From positions 62,001 through 126,000 of the forward strand of contig CAMAXF010000002.1 of assembly GCA_945862305.1 (NCBI GenBank): 64,000 nt of DNA, written 5' to 3'. Position 1 is the first letter of the stretch. Each line of letters opens with the position of its first letter. The stretch is from Bordetella parapertussis. GTDB taxonomy: Bacteria > Pseudomonadota > Gammaproteobacteria > Burkholderiales > Burkholderiaceae_A. Below are positions 31,584 through 39,756 of the stretch, piece by piece. The notes beneath the pieces were generated by a model. It made no database searches and had not been told where the DNA came from. It saw only the letters and a program-made list of their open reading frames with translations. Position numbers and translations under genes: made by a program.

Positions 31584-31859
31584 TCAATGGTTGTCGGTGA
31601 AGGCCAGCAGCGCGAGAAAGCGTGCACGCTTGATGGCGGTGGTGAGTTGACGCTGGTAGCGCGCCTCGGTGCCGGTGATGCGGGCCGGAATGATCTTTCC
31701 CGTCTCGGTGACGAAGTCACGCAGCGTGTCGATGTCTTTGTAGTCGATCTGCTCCACCTTGTCGGCCGTGAATCGGCAGACGCGCTTGCGCTTGAAGAGG
31801 GCAGACTGGGCATTGCGCTTGGGGCGCTTTTTGTCGAAGGGTTTCTTTCCGAAAGCCAT
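31584..31859 (-). CDS. rpsR: 30S ribosomal protein S18
   Basis: 91 aa from the ATG at 31859. Conserved S18 core: [42 protein letters not shown] and the C-terminal basic segment. The start overlaps the priB stop by one base (TAATG), suggesting coupling. Longer upstream frames overlap priB and are not used. Confidence 0.97.
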   Translation of the reverse strand: MAFGKKPFDKKRPKRNAQSALFKRKRVCRFTADKVEQIDYKDIDTLRDFVTETGKIIPARITGTEARYQRQLTTAIKRARFLALLAFTDNH

Positions 31860-32191
31860 TATGGTTTCTCCGTTTGAAAACTGGTGATGTGAAAAATGAG
31901 TCCGCCGGGCCGCTGGGCGAGTGCGCTGTCGGGATGACGTGCGGCAAACCGCGGGGCGACAAAGCCTTTGCAATGGATGCGGCTCTGGGCCGAGAGCCGG
32001 GCAAGCGCAGATGCGGCCTCGCCCACGGCCTTGGCCATGAGAGGAAAGGACAGCTGTCGGGTGCTTCCACCCTCAGTGACCTCGGATGCATGCCAGAGTT
32101 GCAGTTCCACGCTCGGTTGTCCGGTCGGATTGGTTCGCAGGGGGCCCACAGAGAGCACGTCGGCCGTCAGAGACAGCTGGTTCGACGTCAT
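31859..32191 (-). CDS. priB: Primosomal replication protein N (PriB)
   Basis: 110-aa OB-fold single-stranded DNA-binding protein of the replication-restart primosome. N-terminal [26 protein letters not shown] and C-terminal KGFVAPRF match betaproteobacterial PriB. Its location between rpsF and rpsR is diagnostic. PriB arose from SSB, so an SSB-like label is the alternative, but context favours PriB. Confidence 0.92.
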   Translation of the reverse strand: MTSNQLSLTADVLSVGPLRTNPTGQPSVELQLWHASEVTEGGSTRQLSFPLMAKAVGEAASALARLSAQSRIHCKGFVAPRFAARHPDSALAQRPGGLIFHITSFQTEKP

Positions 32192-32243
32192 GTCCTCGGC
32201 GGGTGGCCCCTTGATGGGTTGCTCGGTGAAAACTCGCTGGGAA

Positions 32244-32612
32244 TCAGGCCGCGGGCGCAGGTTCAGCTGCGGCCTTGCGGGATTCCTCGCGCTGGATCAC
32301 CTTGAGCATGGGCGACGGACCCGTCTCGGGATGCTTCATCTTGACCACCAGGTGGCGAAGAACGGCATCGTTGAAACGGAATGCGTTCTCGAGTTCCTCG
32401 AGCTCGGCCTGGCCGCACTCAATATTCATGAGCACGTAATGGGCCTTGGCAACCTTCTCAATGGGATAGGCCAACTGACGACGGCCCCAGTCTTCCAGCC
32501 GGTGCAGCTTGCCGCCTTGGGCAGTGACCAGACCGGTGTAGCGCTCGATCATGGCGGGCACCTGCTCGCTCTGATCGGGATGGACAACAAACACCACTTC
32601 GTAATGGCGCAT
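32244..32612 (-). CDS. rpsF: 30S ribosomal protein S6
   Basis: 122 aa. [25 protein letters not shown], the [10 protein letters not shown] signature and HYVLMNIE are typical; the Ala-rich acidic tail is usual. First gene of the rpsF-priB-rpsR-rplI-dnaB operon. The 148-bp leader region to 32760 carries a TGCTAACAT extended -10-like element on the minus strand (TAACAT at 32714-32719), a possible promoter, without a good -35. Confidence 0.97.
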   Translation of the reverse strand: MRHYEVVFVVHPDQSEQVPAMIERYTGLVTAQGGKLHRLEDWGRRQLAYPIEKVAKAHYVLMNIECGQAELEELENAFRFNDAVLRHLVVKMKHPETGPSPMLKVIQREESRKAAAEPAPAA

Positions 32613-32760
32613 GGGTAAACCCTTTCTCTCTTTTTGGACAAAGGCTGCCCGGCCAACGGCGCTTCATTGGAGTTTTGCCCAGAAGCGCCAGCCAGTGCAG
32701 CAAAGAACCGCCAATGTTAGCAGAAATGAGGGGGTGGGGGCTCCCGCGGGGGCGCTGGGC

Positions 32761-33714
32761 TCAGGCCACCGCCGTGGGCAGGCTGCGTCCGGCCACGTGG
32801 GCCAGCAGGTTCTCGGCCGCCAGGCCCATCATCCGGCCGCGGGTCGCACGCGATGAACTCGCGATGTGCGGGGTCAGCACCACGTTGTCCAGGCTGAGGA
32901 ATCCCGGGTCGAGCCTGGGCTCGTTCTCGAAGACATCGAGGCCAGCCGCCCGAATCTGGCCGGCACGAAGCGCCGCGAGCAGGGCTTGATCGTCCACCAC
33001 ACCGCCCCTGGCAATGTTGATCAGGCAGGCAGAAGGCTTCATTTGGGCCAGGTCTGCCGCACCGATCAGGTGATGGGTGGCCTGCGAGTAAGGCACGACC
33101 AGCACGACGAAGTCGGACTGGCCCAGGAGCTCTTCCTTGCTCACATAGATGGCGCCGTCGGCCTGATCCGAGGGCTTGCGGTTGTGGTAACGAACCGTCA
33201 TGCCAAAGCCCTTGGCCCGGCGGGCAATGGCTCCGCCAATGCGGCCCATGCCCATGATGCCCAGGCTCGCCCCATGCACATCGACACCAGTGAACTGATC
33301 GAAGGCCCAGCCCGACCACTGACCCGCGCGAACATACCGCTCGGACTCTGAGAGCCTGCGGGCCGTGGCCATGAGCAGGGCCCAGGCAAAGTCGGCCGTG
33401 GTCTCGGTGAGCACATCGGGCGTGTTCGACACGCGGATGCCACGGGCCTGGCAGGCAGCCACATCAATGTTGTTAAAGCCCACGGCACCGGTGGCAATGA
33501 GCTTGAGCTTTGGCGCCGCTGCGATGACGTCGGCATCGACCTTATCAACCACCGTACAAAAGAGGTAGTCGGCCGATGGGATCTTGGACATGAGCTCATC
33601 CTTCGACCAGAGCGCATCCGTCTCTTGATTGTGGGTGACTTCAAAATGCGGTGTCAGCATGTCGAGCACCTCGGGGTAGATGCGTCGGGTGATCAGCAGG
33701 CGAGGTTTGCTCAT
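32761..33714 (-). CDS. ghrB: D-2-hydroxyacid dehydrogenase (glyoxylate/hydroxypyruvate reductase type)
   Basis: NAD(P)H-dependent 2-ketoacid reductase, 317 aa. Rossmann motif GIMGMGRIGGAIARR, the catalytic Arg in NIARGGVVDD, Glu in FENEPRL and the His in LTPHIASSS. Overall it is closest to glyoxylate/hydroxypyruvate reductases, but other ketoacids cannot be excluded, so the symbol is tentative. It overlaps the upstream LUD-domain gene by 4 nt. A link to glyoxylate metabolism would fit the oxalate genes further along, though they are 18 kb away. Confidence 0.85.
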   Translation of the reverse strand: MSKPRLLITRRIYPEVLDMLTPHFEVTHNQETDALWSKDELMSKIPSADYLFCTVVDKVDADVIAAAPKLKLIATGAVGFNNIDVAACQARGIRVSNTPDVLTETTADFAWALLMATARRLSESERYVRAGQWSGWAFDQFTGVDVHGASLGIMGMGRIGGAIARRAKGFGMTVRYHNRKPSDQADGAIYVSKEELLGQSDFVVLVVPYSQATHHLIGAADLAQMKPSACLINIARGGVVDDQALLAALRAGQIRAAGLDVFENEPRLDPGFLSLDNVVLTPHIASSSRATRGRMMGLAAENLLAHVAGRSLPTAVA

Positions 33715-34391
33715 GAGGGATCCGATTCCATTAATAGAAGGTGCACACGATAGGGCCCGTGGGCCCCGAGGACGAGGGTCTGTTCGATGTCGGCCGTGCG
33801 AGACGGGCCTGAGATGAAATTGAGGGCACGGGGCATGCCACCGCGCTCCTTGCGCAGCATTCGGAAGACATCCTCCATGAAGGCCACGATTCGATCGGTG
33901 GGGACCACGGCAATGTGGGTCTCCGGCAGCAGGTTCATGGAGGCGGGGCTGTCGGGGCCAGAGACCATGGCCAGGGTGCCGGTCTCGGCCACGGCTGCAA
34001 AGCAGCCCGTGATGCCCACGAGGTCTTGATTCTTCATGTCGCGGCTCGGCGCGCGGCCAGCCACGGTCAGGCCCGAACTGGCCCAGTCGAGTCCGACATA
34101 GGCAGGCCAGCAGACGGCCTCCCGGCCCAGGCCCTCACGGGCCAGGTAGGCAGCCACCGCACGGGGCACATCGGCCAGTGAGGACACGCGGTCGACCGTG
34201 GCCGACAGCCGCTTGGACTGCTGCTCAAAACTGGCCACGAGGTCGAGCTCGGGGGCAGGCTGTGGGCCCACCAGGTGTTCGCGCATATAAGCCTGGGCCC
34301 GCTCGCGCTCGCGCTCGGAGGCCGGCGCAGATCGGCCAAGCGAGGCGCGCACGCGGTTGAGAACCTTTTCTCGACTGTTCATGAGGGGCAT
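33711..34391 (-). CDS. LUD-domain (LutC/YkgG-type) protein
   Basis: 226 aa from the ATG at 34391; a second ATG at 34382 (MNSREKVLNRVRASLG) matches the usual LutC N-terminus. The LUD domain spans the C-terminal two-thirds: VGITGCFAAVAETGTLA, PETHIAVVPTDRIV and FISGPSRTADIEQTLVLGAHGPY. In LutABC, LutC is the non-FeS subunit of an L-lactate oxidation complex. Here lutA and lutB are absent and the gene is coupled (ATGA) to a hydroxyacid dehydrogenase, so the role is unclear. Confidence 0.87.
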   Translation of the reverse strand: MPLMNSREKVLNRVRASLGRSAPASERERERAQAYMREHLVGPQPAPELDLVASFEQQSKRLSATVDRVSSLADVPRAVAAYLAREGLGREAVCWPAYVGLDWASSGLTVAGRAPSRDMKNQDLVGITGCFAAVAETGTLAMVSGPDSPASMNLLPETHIAVVPTDRIVAFMEDVFRMLRKERGGMPRALNFISGPSRTADIEQTLVLGAHGPYRVHLLLMESDPS

Positions 34392-34403
34392 GGCTATTCC
34401 AGG

Positions 34404-34432
34404 TCTACAGGGGCGACGATCCTGTCTAGAAT
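34404..34432 (+). promoter_or_regulatory. Candidate sigma-70 promoter of the fdxA operon
   Basis: TCTACA at 34404-34409 and TAGAAT at 34427-34432, separated by exactly 17 bp, precede the fdxA ATG at 34460. Four of six and five of six bases match the consensus. It lies between the divergent LUD gene and fdxA and would drive the fdxA-fpr-phaZ-rnfB-nth operon. Confidence 0.55.
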
Positions 34433-34459
34433 AATGCCTTTCGCACACATCACACCGCC

Positions 34460-34783
34460 ATGACACACGTCGTCACAGAATCCTGCATCAAATGCCGCTT
34501 CACTGATTGTGTAGATGTCTGCCCTGTCGACTGCTTTCGCAAAGGGCCGAACTTCTTGGTCATCGACCCAGACGAGTGCATCGACTGCGCCGTCTGCATC
34601 CCCGAGTGTCCGGTGAACGCCATCTTCGCCGAAGAAGACGTGCCCGATGATCAGCGTGACTTCATCGCCATCAACGCCGACCTGGCCAAGAACTGGCCCA
34701 GCATCACCCGGCTCGAACCCCACCCGGCCGATGCCGACGACTGGGTCAACGTGAAGGACAAGAGACACCTCTTGGAGCGTTGA
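34460..34783 (+). CDS. fdxA: Seven-iron ferredoxin FdxA
   Basis: 107-aa [3Fe-4S][4Fe-4S] ferredoxin of the Azotobacter FdI type. Cysteine pattern: C9, C12, C17 and C21 region (CIKCRFTDCVDVCPVDCF) plus CIDCAVCIPECP. The C-terminal extension ending KDKRHLLER is typical. It is followed 4 nt later by a ferredoxin-NADP reductase, its probable partner, as in Azotobacter. Cytoplasmic electron carrier; the physiological acceptor is unknown. Confidence 0.95.
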   Translation: MTHVVTESCIKCRFTDCVDVCPVDCFRKGPNFLVIDPDECIDCAVCIPECPVNAIFAEEDVPDDQRDFIAINADLAKNWPSITRLEPHPADADDWVNVKDKRHLLER

Positions 34784-34787
34784 TCGC

Positions 34788-35561
34788 TTGTCGGACAAGA
34801 CCCAGGAAGTCGAGGTCACGTGGGTCCACCGCTGGACCGACCACCTGTTCTCCTTCCGCACGACACGGCCGGCTGGCTTTCGGTTCTCCCCTGGCCAGTT
34901 CGCCCGGCTCGGCATCAAGGCCGAGAAGACCGACGAGGCTCCGAGCATCTGGCGGGCCTACTCCTTGGTCTCGGGCCCCTACGACGACCACCTTGAGTAC
35001 TACTCCATCGTCGTGCCCGATGGCGCATTCACATCGCGCCTGTGCACCCTGAAGCCAGGTCACACCATCTGGATGGAACTCCAGAACCATGGCTTTCTCA
35101 CCCTCGATCGCTTTCCGCTGGAGGGCGACCTCTGGATGCTGGCCTCCGGCACCGGGCTGGCGCCTTTCTTGTCGATCCTCGCCGATCCCTTGGCCTGGGA
35201 ATCCTTCGACCGACTGCTGCTGATTCACAGTGTTCGGGAGTCACAGGAGCTCGCCTATCGGGACCAGATTGAAGGCCTGGGCGAGCATCCGGTCTTCGGC
35301 GAGTGGGCCAGTCGACTCCACTACCAGCCCGTGGTCACGCGCGAGAAGACCGCCTACCCCAATGAACGGCTGCCGGCACTCATTGCCTCTGGCGCACTGG
35401 AGGCCAGCCTTGCCACCGAGCTCACGCTGGCGCGCTCAAAGCTCATGCTCTGCGGCAACCCCGAGATGGTGAAGGACACCCGACAGGCCCTCGCAGCCAA
35501 GGGCTTTGTCTCTGCCCGGTCGAGCCGTCCGGGCCAGATTGCCACCGAGAACTACTGGTAA
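34788..35561 (+). CDS. fpr: Ferredoxin-NADP(+) reductase
   Basis: 257-aa FAD enzyme moving electrons between NADPH and ferredoxin or flavodoxin. The FAD motif RAYSLVSGPYDD, the pyrophosphate-site SGTGLAPFLS and the C-terminal TENYW are those of the bacterial subclass I FPR. The start is a TTG at 34788 with GGAG about 10 nt upstream; no ATG fits. Immediate linkage to fdxA gives a functional pair. The downstream phaZ gene is separated by 8 nt. Confidence 0.94.
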   Translation: MSDKTQEVEVTWVHRWTDHLFSFRTTRPAGFRFSPGQFARLGIKAEKTDEAPSIWRAYSLVSGPYDDHLEYYSIVVPDGAFTSRLCTLKPGHTIWMELQNHGFLTLDRFPLEGDLWMLASGTGLAPFLSILADPLAWESFDRLLLIHSVRESQELAYRDQIEGLGEHPVFGEWASRLHYQPVVTREKTAYPNERLPALIASGALEASLATELTLARSKLMLCGNPEMVKDTRQALAAKGFVSARSSRPGQIATENYW

Positions 35562-35569
35562 CCTCCACC

Positions 35570-36778
35570 ATGCTCTACCACTTCCATGAACTTCAGCGGG
35601 CCTTTCTCAAGCCCGCCTCCTCGTGGGCCGAATCCGCAGCGCAGCTCTATCGCAACCCGTATTCGCCGCTGTCTTATTCACCTGTGTCCAAGCGGATCGC
35701 TGCGGCGCTCGACCTCGCACATCGGCTTGGCAAGGATTACGAAAAGCCCGAGTGGCAGATCGAGGGGGTAACAGCCACGCCAGTGTGGTCGCATCCGTTT
35801 TGCAATCTGCTGCGCTTCGACTCCGAGCAGTCCAGTCGGGCCAAGCGGCCCAAGCCCAGGCTTCTGGTGGTGGCCCCCCTGTCGGGCCACCATGCAACAC
35901 TGCTGCGCGACACCGTCCGAACACTCCTCGAGGACCACGAGGTCTTCATCACCGACTGGGTCGATGCCCGCATGGTGCCACTCACCGATGGGCCCTTCGG
36001 CCTGGATGACTACGTGGCCCTCATTGAATCAGTGATTCGGCACCTGGGCCCTGGGCTGCACATTGTCTCGGTCTGCCAGCCGACCGTGCCCGTGCTGGCG
36101 GCCGTCTCGCTGATGGCCTCACGCGGTGAGCCCAGCCTGCCGTGCAGCATGATCATGATGGGTGGCCCCATCGACGCCCGCTCCAGCCCCACCGCCGTGA
36201 ATGATCTGGCCGAGGAGCACAGCCTGTCCTGGTTCGAACGAAATGTCATTCACTCGGTGCCGCAGCGTTATCCCGGCTACCTTCGCAAGGTCTATCCTGG
36301 CTTTCTGCAGTACGCCGGCTTCGTGTCGATGAACCCCAGCCGCCATGCGAACTCGCACTGGGATTACTTCAAGCACCTGATCAAGGGCGACGATGACGCC
36401 ACCGATGCCCACAAGGCCTTCTACAACGAGTACAACGCCGTGCTCGACCTCTCCGCAGAGTTCTACCTCGACACCATTCGTGTGGTCTTCCAGGAGCACC
36501 TGCTGCCAAATGGTGATTGGCATGTGAAGGGCGAGCACGTGAGGCCGCAGGACATTCGACAGACGGCCCTGCTCACCATTGAAGGCGCCCTCGACGACAT
36601 CTCCGGCCTCGGCCAGACCAAGGCCGCGCACACGCTCTGCAAGAACATTGCATCCAGCCATCGACAGCACCTGGAGGTGCCCGGTGCAGGCCACTTTGGC
36701 ATTTTCAGTGGCCGTCGTTGGCGAACGCTGGTGGCCCCTACCATTCGGGATTTTGTTGCATCCCATGCGTGTCACTGA
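35570..36778 (+). CDS. phaZ: Intracellular polyhydroxyalkanoate depolymerase
   Basis: 402-aa alpha/beta-hydrolase-type depolymerase that mobilises stored poly-3-hydroxybutyrate. Nucleophilic cysteine in [10 protein letters not shown] (the family uses Cys instead of Ser), Asp in EGALDDISG and His in [14 protein letters not shown] form the catalytic triad; no signal peptide is seen, agreeing with an intracellular enzyme. The length is close to the Cupriavidus PhaZ1 type. It implies the organism stores PHB, although no phaC synthase is in the window. The end overlaps rnfB by 14 nt. Confidence 0.92.
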   Translation: MLYHFHELQRAFLKPASSWAESAAQLYRNPYSPLSYSPVSKRIAAALDLAHRLGKDYEKPEWQIEGVTATPVWSHPFCNLLRFDSEQSSRAKRPKPRLLVVAPLSGHHATLLRDTVRTLLEDHEVFITDWVDARMVPLTDGPFGLDDYVALIESVIRHLGPGLHIVSVCQPTVPVLAAVSLMASRGEPSLPCSMIMMGGPIDARSSPTAVNDLAEEHSLSWFERNVIHSVPQRYPGYLRKVYPGFLQYAGFVSMNPSRHANSHWDYFKHLIKGDDDATDAHKAFYNEYNAVLDLSAEFYLDTIRVVFQEHLLPNGDWHVKGEHVRPQDIRQTALLTIEGALDDISGLGQTKAAHTLCKNIASSHRQHLEVPGAGHFGIFSGRRWRTLVAPTIRDFVASHACH

Positions 36779-37343
36779 CCCAGACACGATCGATGCGGTG
36801 CTGCCGCAGACCCAGTGCCAGCGATGCGGCTACCCAGCCTGTCGGCCCTACGCAGAGGCCATTGCGCGAGGTGAGGCCGACATCAACCGATGCCCACCGG
36901 GTGGCCAGGCCGGCATTGTTCAGCTTGCCGAACTGACGGGTCGGCCCGTGCGGTCACTCGACCCAGACTGCGGCGAGGAGGGGCCCATTCTTCGGGCATT
37001 CATTGATGAGACCCGCTGCATCGGCTGCGCCCTGTGCCTGGATGCCTGCCCCACCGACGCCATCGTGGGTGCCTTTAAGAACCTGCACACGGTGGTGCGA
37101 ATGGACTGCACCGGCTGTGAGCTCTGCCTGCCCCCCTGCCCCGTCGACTGCATCGAGATGAACCGTCATCCCGACGACCAATGGGGCCAAGCTGAGGCCA
37201 AGCGTGCACGCAGTCGGTTTCAGCAGCGCCAAGCCCGACTGGATGCCGCCCCTGCGGCCGCCAAGGACCACCGTGCCCTGCTCGATGCCGCGCTGGCCAA
37301 GGCCGCCCGTCGCCGGCAGGCCATGCCAGGCGACGCCCCATGA
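36765..37343 (+). CDS. rsxB: RnfB/RsxB-like iron-sulfur protein
   Basis: 192 aa. An N-terminal four-cysteine cluster ([15 protein letters not shown]...CPPGG) is followed by two [4Fe-4S] ferredoxin motifs ([24 protein letters not shown]) and a basic, helical C-terminus. This is the domain order of RnfB, but the N-terminal membrane helix is missing and no rnfA, C, D, G or E is nearby. Such stand-alone RnfB-like proteins beside nth are known in betaproteobacteria. It probably works with the upstream ferredoxin and reductase; the role is unknown. It overlaps nth by 4 nt. Confidence 0.87.
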   Translation: MRVTDPDTIDAVLPQTQCQRCGYPACRPYAEAIARGEADINRCPPGGQAGIVQLAELTGRPVRSLDPDCGEEGPILRAFIDETRCIGCALCLDACPTDAIVGAFKNLHTVVRMDCTGCELCLPPCPVDCIEMNRHPDDQWGQAEAKRARSRFQQRQARLDAAPAAAKDHRALLDAALAKAARRRQAMPGDAP

Positions 37344-38005
37344 ATGCGAGCAAAAGGCTGCTCATCTTCGAGCGGTTGTCGCAGGCCAACCCCGACCCCA
37401 AGACGGAGCTGGCCTACAGCAGCCCTTTTGAACTGCTCATTGCCGTGATGCTCTCGGCCCAGGCCACCGACAAGTCTGTGAACCTGGCCACCGCCCGCCT
37501 CTTTCCCGTGGCCAACACGCCGCAGGCCATGCTCGCGCTTGGCCTCAAAGAACTAACCCAGTTCATTCAATCGATTGGGCTCTACCGCACCAAGGCCAAG
37601 CATGTCATCGAGACCTGTGGCCTGCTCATGGCGCACCACCAGGGCCAGGTGCCTGAAGACCGCGCTGCCCTGGAAAGCCTACCCGGCGTGGGCCGAAAGA
37701 CCGCCAATGTGGTGCTCAACACCGCCTTCGGATGGGAGACCTTCGCCGTGGACACCCACATTTTCAGGGTGTCCAACCGCACAAAGCTGGCCGTGGGAAA
37801 GACCGTCTTGGCGGTTGAAAAAAGCCTCGAGCGACACGTGCCCGCAGGCTATCGTCAGGGCGCTCATCACTGGCTCATCCTGCATGGCCGCTACATCTGC
37901 AAGGCACGCAAGCCAGAGTGCTGGCACTGCGGCATTGCCGACCTCTGCGAATACAAGCCCAAGACGCCCGCCCCCAAGCAGGGCGACTGGCCGCCCCCCG
38001 CATGA
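37340..38005 (+). CDS. nth: Endonuclease III
   Basis: DNA glycosylase/AP lyase that removes oxidised pyrimidines. 221 aa. Helix-hairpin-helix [14 protein letters not shown] with the catalytic lysine, the catalytic Asp in VDTHIFRV, and the C-terminal [4Fe-4S] loop with [17 protein letters not shown]. Both ends overlap neighbours by 4 nt (ATGA), so it is embedded in an operon of iron-sulfur proteins. Normal length. Confidence 0.97.
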   Translation: MNASKRLLIFERLSQANPDPKTELAYSSPFELLIAVMLSAQATDKSVNLATARLFPVANTPQAMLALGLKELTQFIQSIGLYRTKAKHVIETCGLLMAHHQGQVPEDRAALESLPGVGRKTANVVLNTAFGWETFAVDTHIFRVSNRTKLAVGKTVLAVEKSLERHVPAGYRQGAHHWLILHGRYICKARKPECWHCGIADLCEYKPKTPAPKQGDWPPPA

Positions 38006-38436
38006 TCTTCCAACCCTCCAAGAACGAGGTGCGCCAGTTCTTCGTGAACACTTGGCAGCGGCACTGCGAGGGCCTTCCCCTGGAGCCCATGGCGCAGTTG
38101 GCCGCCGATTGGATGGTCCAGCACCCGGAGTATCACGGGCTGCTGAGCAGCCCGGCCGAGGCGCTTGCGCAGGAGTTTCGTGTGGAGGACGGCCGGGTGA
38201 ACCCCTTTCTCCACCTATCCATGCACCTTTCACTCGAGGAGCAAATGGCCATTGATCAGCCGCCAGGCGTGCGGCATTGCATCGAGGCACTGAGCCGACA
38301 GCACCAAAGCCGGCACGCTGCCATGCACGAGGCCATGGAATGCCTCGGCGAGATGCTGCATCGATCCCAGGTGGATGGCGCTCCACCCGATGGCCTGCTC
38401 TACCTGGACTGCCTGCGCAGACGGGCCTCACGATGA
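38002..38436 (+). CDS. DUF1841 family protein
   Basis: 144 aa from the ATG at 38002. The family pattern is clear: [54 protein letters not shown] and HEAMECLGEMLHRSQ. Function unknown; homologues commonly follow nth in betaproteobacteria. No signal peptide or membrane helix. Both start and stop overlap neighbours by 4 nt. Confidence 0.88.
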   Translation: MIFQPSKNEVRQFFVNTWQRHCEGLPLEPMAQLAADWMVQHPEYHGLLSSPAEALAQEFRVEDGRVNPFLHLSMHLSLEEQMAIDQPPGVRHCIEALSRQHQSRHAAMHEAMECLGEMLHRSQVDGAPPDGLLYLDCLRRRASR

Positions 38437-39341
38437 ATCTGTTGCGTGTCGACTTTCAAAGCCTCCGGCTGCTTCTGGCGGTGGCCCAGACGGGATCCAT
38501 CACGCAGGCCGCGCAGCAGTGCCACCTGGCCCTCGGGGCCGCAAGCACCCGGCTGCGCGAGCTGGAGGAACGACTCGGCACGACCCTGCTCGTTCGACAG
38601 GCTCGCGGCACCGTGCTCACCGAGGCCGGTGAGCGCGTGGTGCGTCGGGCCAGGGTCATTGAACGGGAGCTGGCCCAGCTGGGCCTCGAGCTGCAAGATC
38701 TGAAAAATGGTGCAGCCGGCCACGTGCGGGTGGTGGCCAACATGAGCTCGATTGCCGCCGTCCTGCCCGCAGACCTCACCGACTTCCTCAAGGCCCATCC
38801 CGGCGTTCAGATCGACCTCTCCGAGCAGACCAGCCGGGACATCCAGAGCCTGGTGGCAGACGGCCAGGCCGACATCGGCATTCTCACGAGCCCGTCCTTT
38901 CGGCAGGGCCTGCAGGCCGATCGCTACTACCAAGACGAGCTGGTGGTGACCGTGCCCGACACAACGGCCTGGCGCAAGACCAAGGCGCTCTCGGCCACGG
39001 CCCTGCTCCAGCACGACATGATCCTGCTGCAGGAGGGTGGGGCCATCGCCGAGTGGCTGGCCGACCTCGCCCGGGCGGAGGGCGTGATCCTACGGGTCCG
39101 CGTGCGGGCCAAGGGATTCGATGCCCTGGCCCAGTTGGTGTCTGCCGGCCTCGGCATCACGGTGCTGCCCCAGCGCGTGGCCGAGCGCTTCTCGAAGGTT
39201 TTGCGGCTTCGGAGCTTGCGACTCCAGCACCCGGAAGCCCAACGGGTGGTCTCGATCTGCACCCGTTCAGGCGGGCCCGTTCTCCCCGCGGCCCGTGACC
39301 TGCTCTTCTTTCTGAAGGGCCGGCACCGCGGGCGCCAATAG
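38433..39341 (+). CDS. LysR-family transcriptional regulator
   Basis: 302 aa from the ATG at 38433, which overlaps the DUF1841 stop. The N-terminal winged helix is typical (LRLLLAVAQTGSITQAAQQCHLALGAASTRLRELE appears over about residues 11-45), followed by a periplasmic-binding-like effector domain (GHVRVVANMSS... GLGITVLPQRVAERF). The effector is unknown. LysR genes are more often divergent from their target; being last in a coupled operon is unusual. The prp operon begins about 415 bp downstream on the same strand and is a possible target. Confidence 0.9.
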   Translation: MNLLRVDFQSLRLLLAVAQTGSITQAAQQCHLALGAASTRLRELEERLGTTLLVRQARGTVLTEAGERVVRRARVIERELAQLGLELQDLKNGAAGHVRVVANMSSIAAVLPADLTDFLKAHPGVQIDLSEQTSRDIQSLVADGQADIGILTSPSFRQGLQADRYYQDELVVTVPDTTAWRKTKALSATALLQHDMILLQEGGAIAEWLADLARAEGVILRVRVRAKGFDALAQLVSAGLGITVLPQRVAERFSKVLRLRSLRLQHPEAQRVVSICTRSGGPVLPAARDLLFFLKGRHRGRQ

Positions 39342-39623
39342 CCCCGCCGACCGAAGGCGTGCACGAAGGTCGAGCAGATGCGTGAGCCCAGCCAGCGCCA
39401 GGCAGCCCATGGCCGCATGGCTCAGGGCCGCGGGTGCTGAGAGCCAGAAGGCGGTGAGCAGAAGCAGGCCTGGGGCCAAGGGCAGCCAGGCCGCTCGCAT
39501 GGGCCGTGCTGCCCCCTTGCGGCGCAGCCAGACCATGAGTGCGGCCCCCTCCAGCAGGGTGATGAGAAGGATGACGTCCAGCAGCCAGGCTGGCCAGGTC
39601 CATGCGAGGCTCATGGCCCGCAT
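39267..39623 (-). CDS. Small predicted membrane protein, unknown function
   Basis: 118 aa from the ATG at 39623 (39614 is an alternative). Three predicted membrane helices: about residues 8-30 (WPAWLLDVILLITLLEGAAL), 45-65 (WLPLAPGLLLLTAFWLSAPA) and 68-88. A positive RRKGAARPMR segment lies between helices 1 and 2. The C-terminal 25 codons overlap the convergent LysR gene antisense. No family was recognised. The divergent prpB gene starts 133 bp away. It could be a chance frame, but the regular hydrophobic pattern favours a real gene. Confidence 0.6.
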   Translation of the reverse strand: MRAMSLAWTWPAWLLDVILLITLLEGAALMVWLRRKGAARPMRAAWLPLAPGLLLLTAFWLSAPAALSHAAMGCLALAGLTHLLDLRARLRSAGLLAPAVPALQKEEQVTGRGENGPA

Positions 39624-39756
39624 CTTCTCAAGCCTGGCCCCAACAAGCCTTCTCCATTTACGAAGGCTCATCCTGGAATGCCGAATTCCAAGTTGGCCGC
39701 ACGGACGATAGAGTGGTGTCCAAGTTCCCTCACTGAAACCACCATCGAGACCGTTC
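39624..39756 (+). promoter_or_regulatory. Upstream region of the prp operon
   Basis: 133 bp between the membrane-protein start and the prpB ATG must carry the prp promoter. TTCCAA at 39687-39692, 17 bp, then TAGAGT at 39710-39715 is a weak sigma-70 candidate. Just upstream, GGAAT-GCCGA-ATTCC (39675-39689) is a perfect 5-bp dyad that overlaps this -35 and could be an operator. No prpR gene is adjacent. Confidence 0.35.

Noticed and set aside
32640..32760. GC-rich stretches upstream of rpsF as a ribosomal-protein autoregulatory leader
   Set aside because: No convincing pseudoknot or known S6:S18 binding motif could be recognised by eye. A covariance search with the S6-S18 leader model would settle it.
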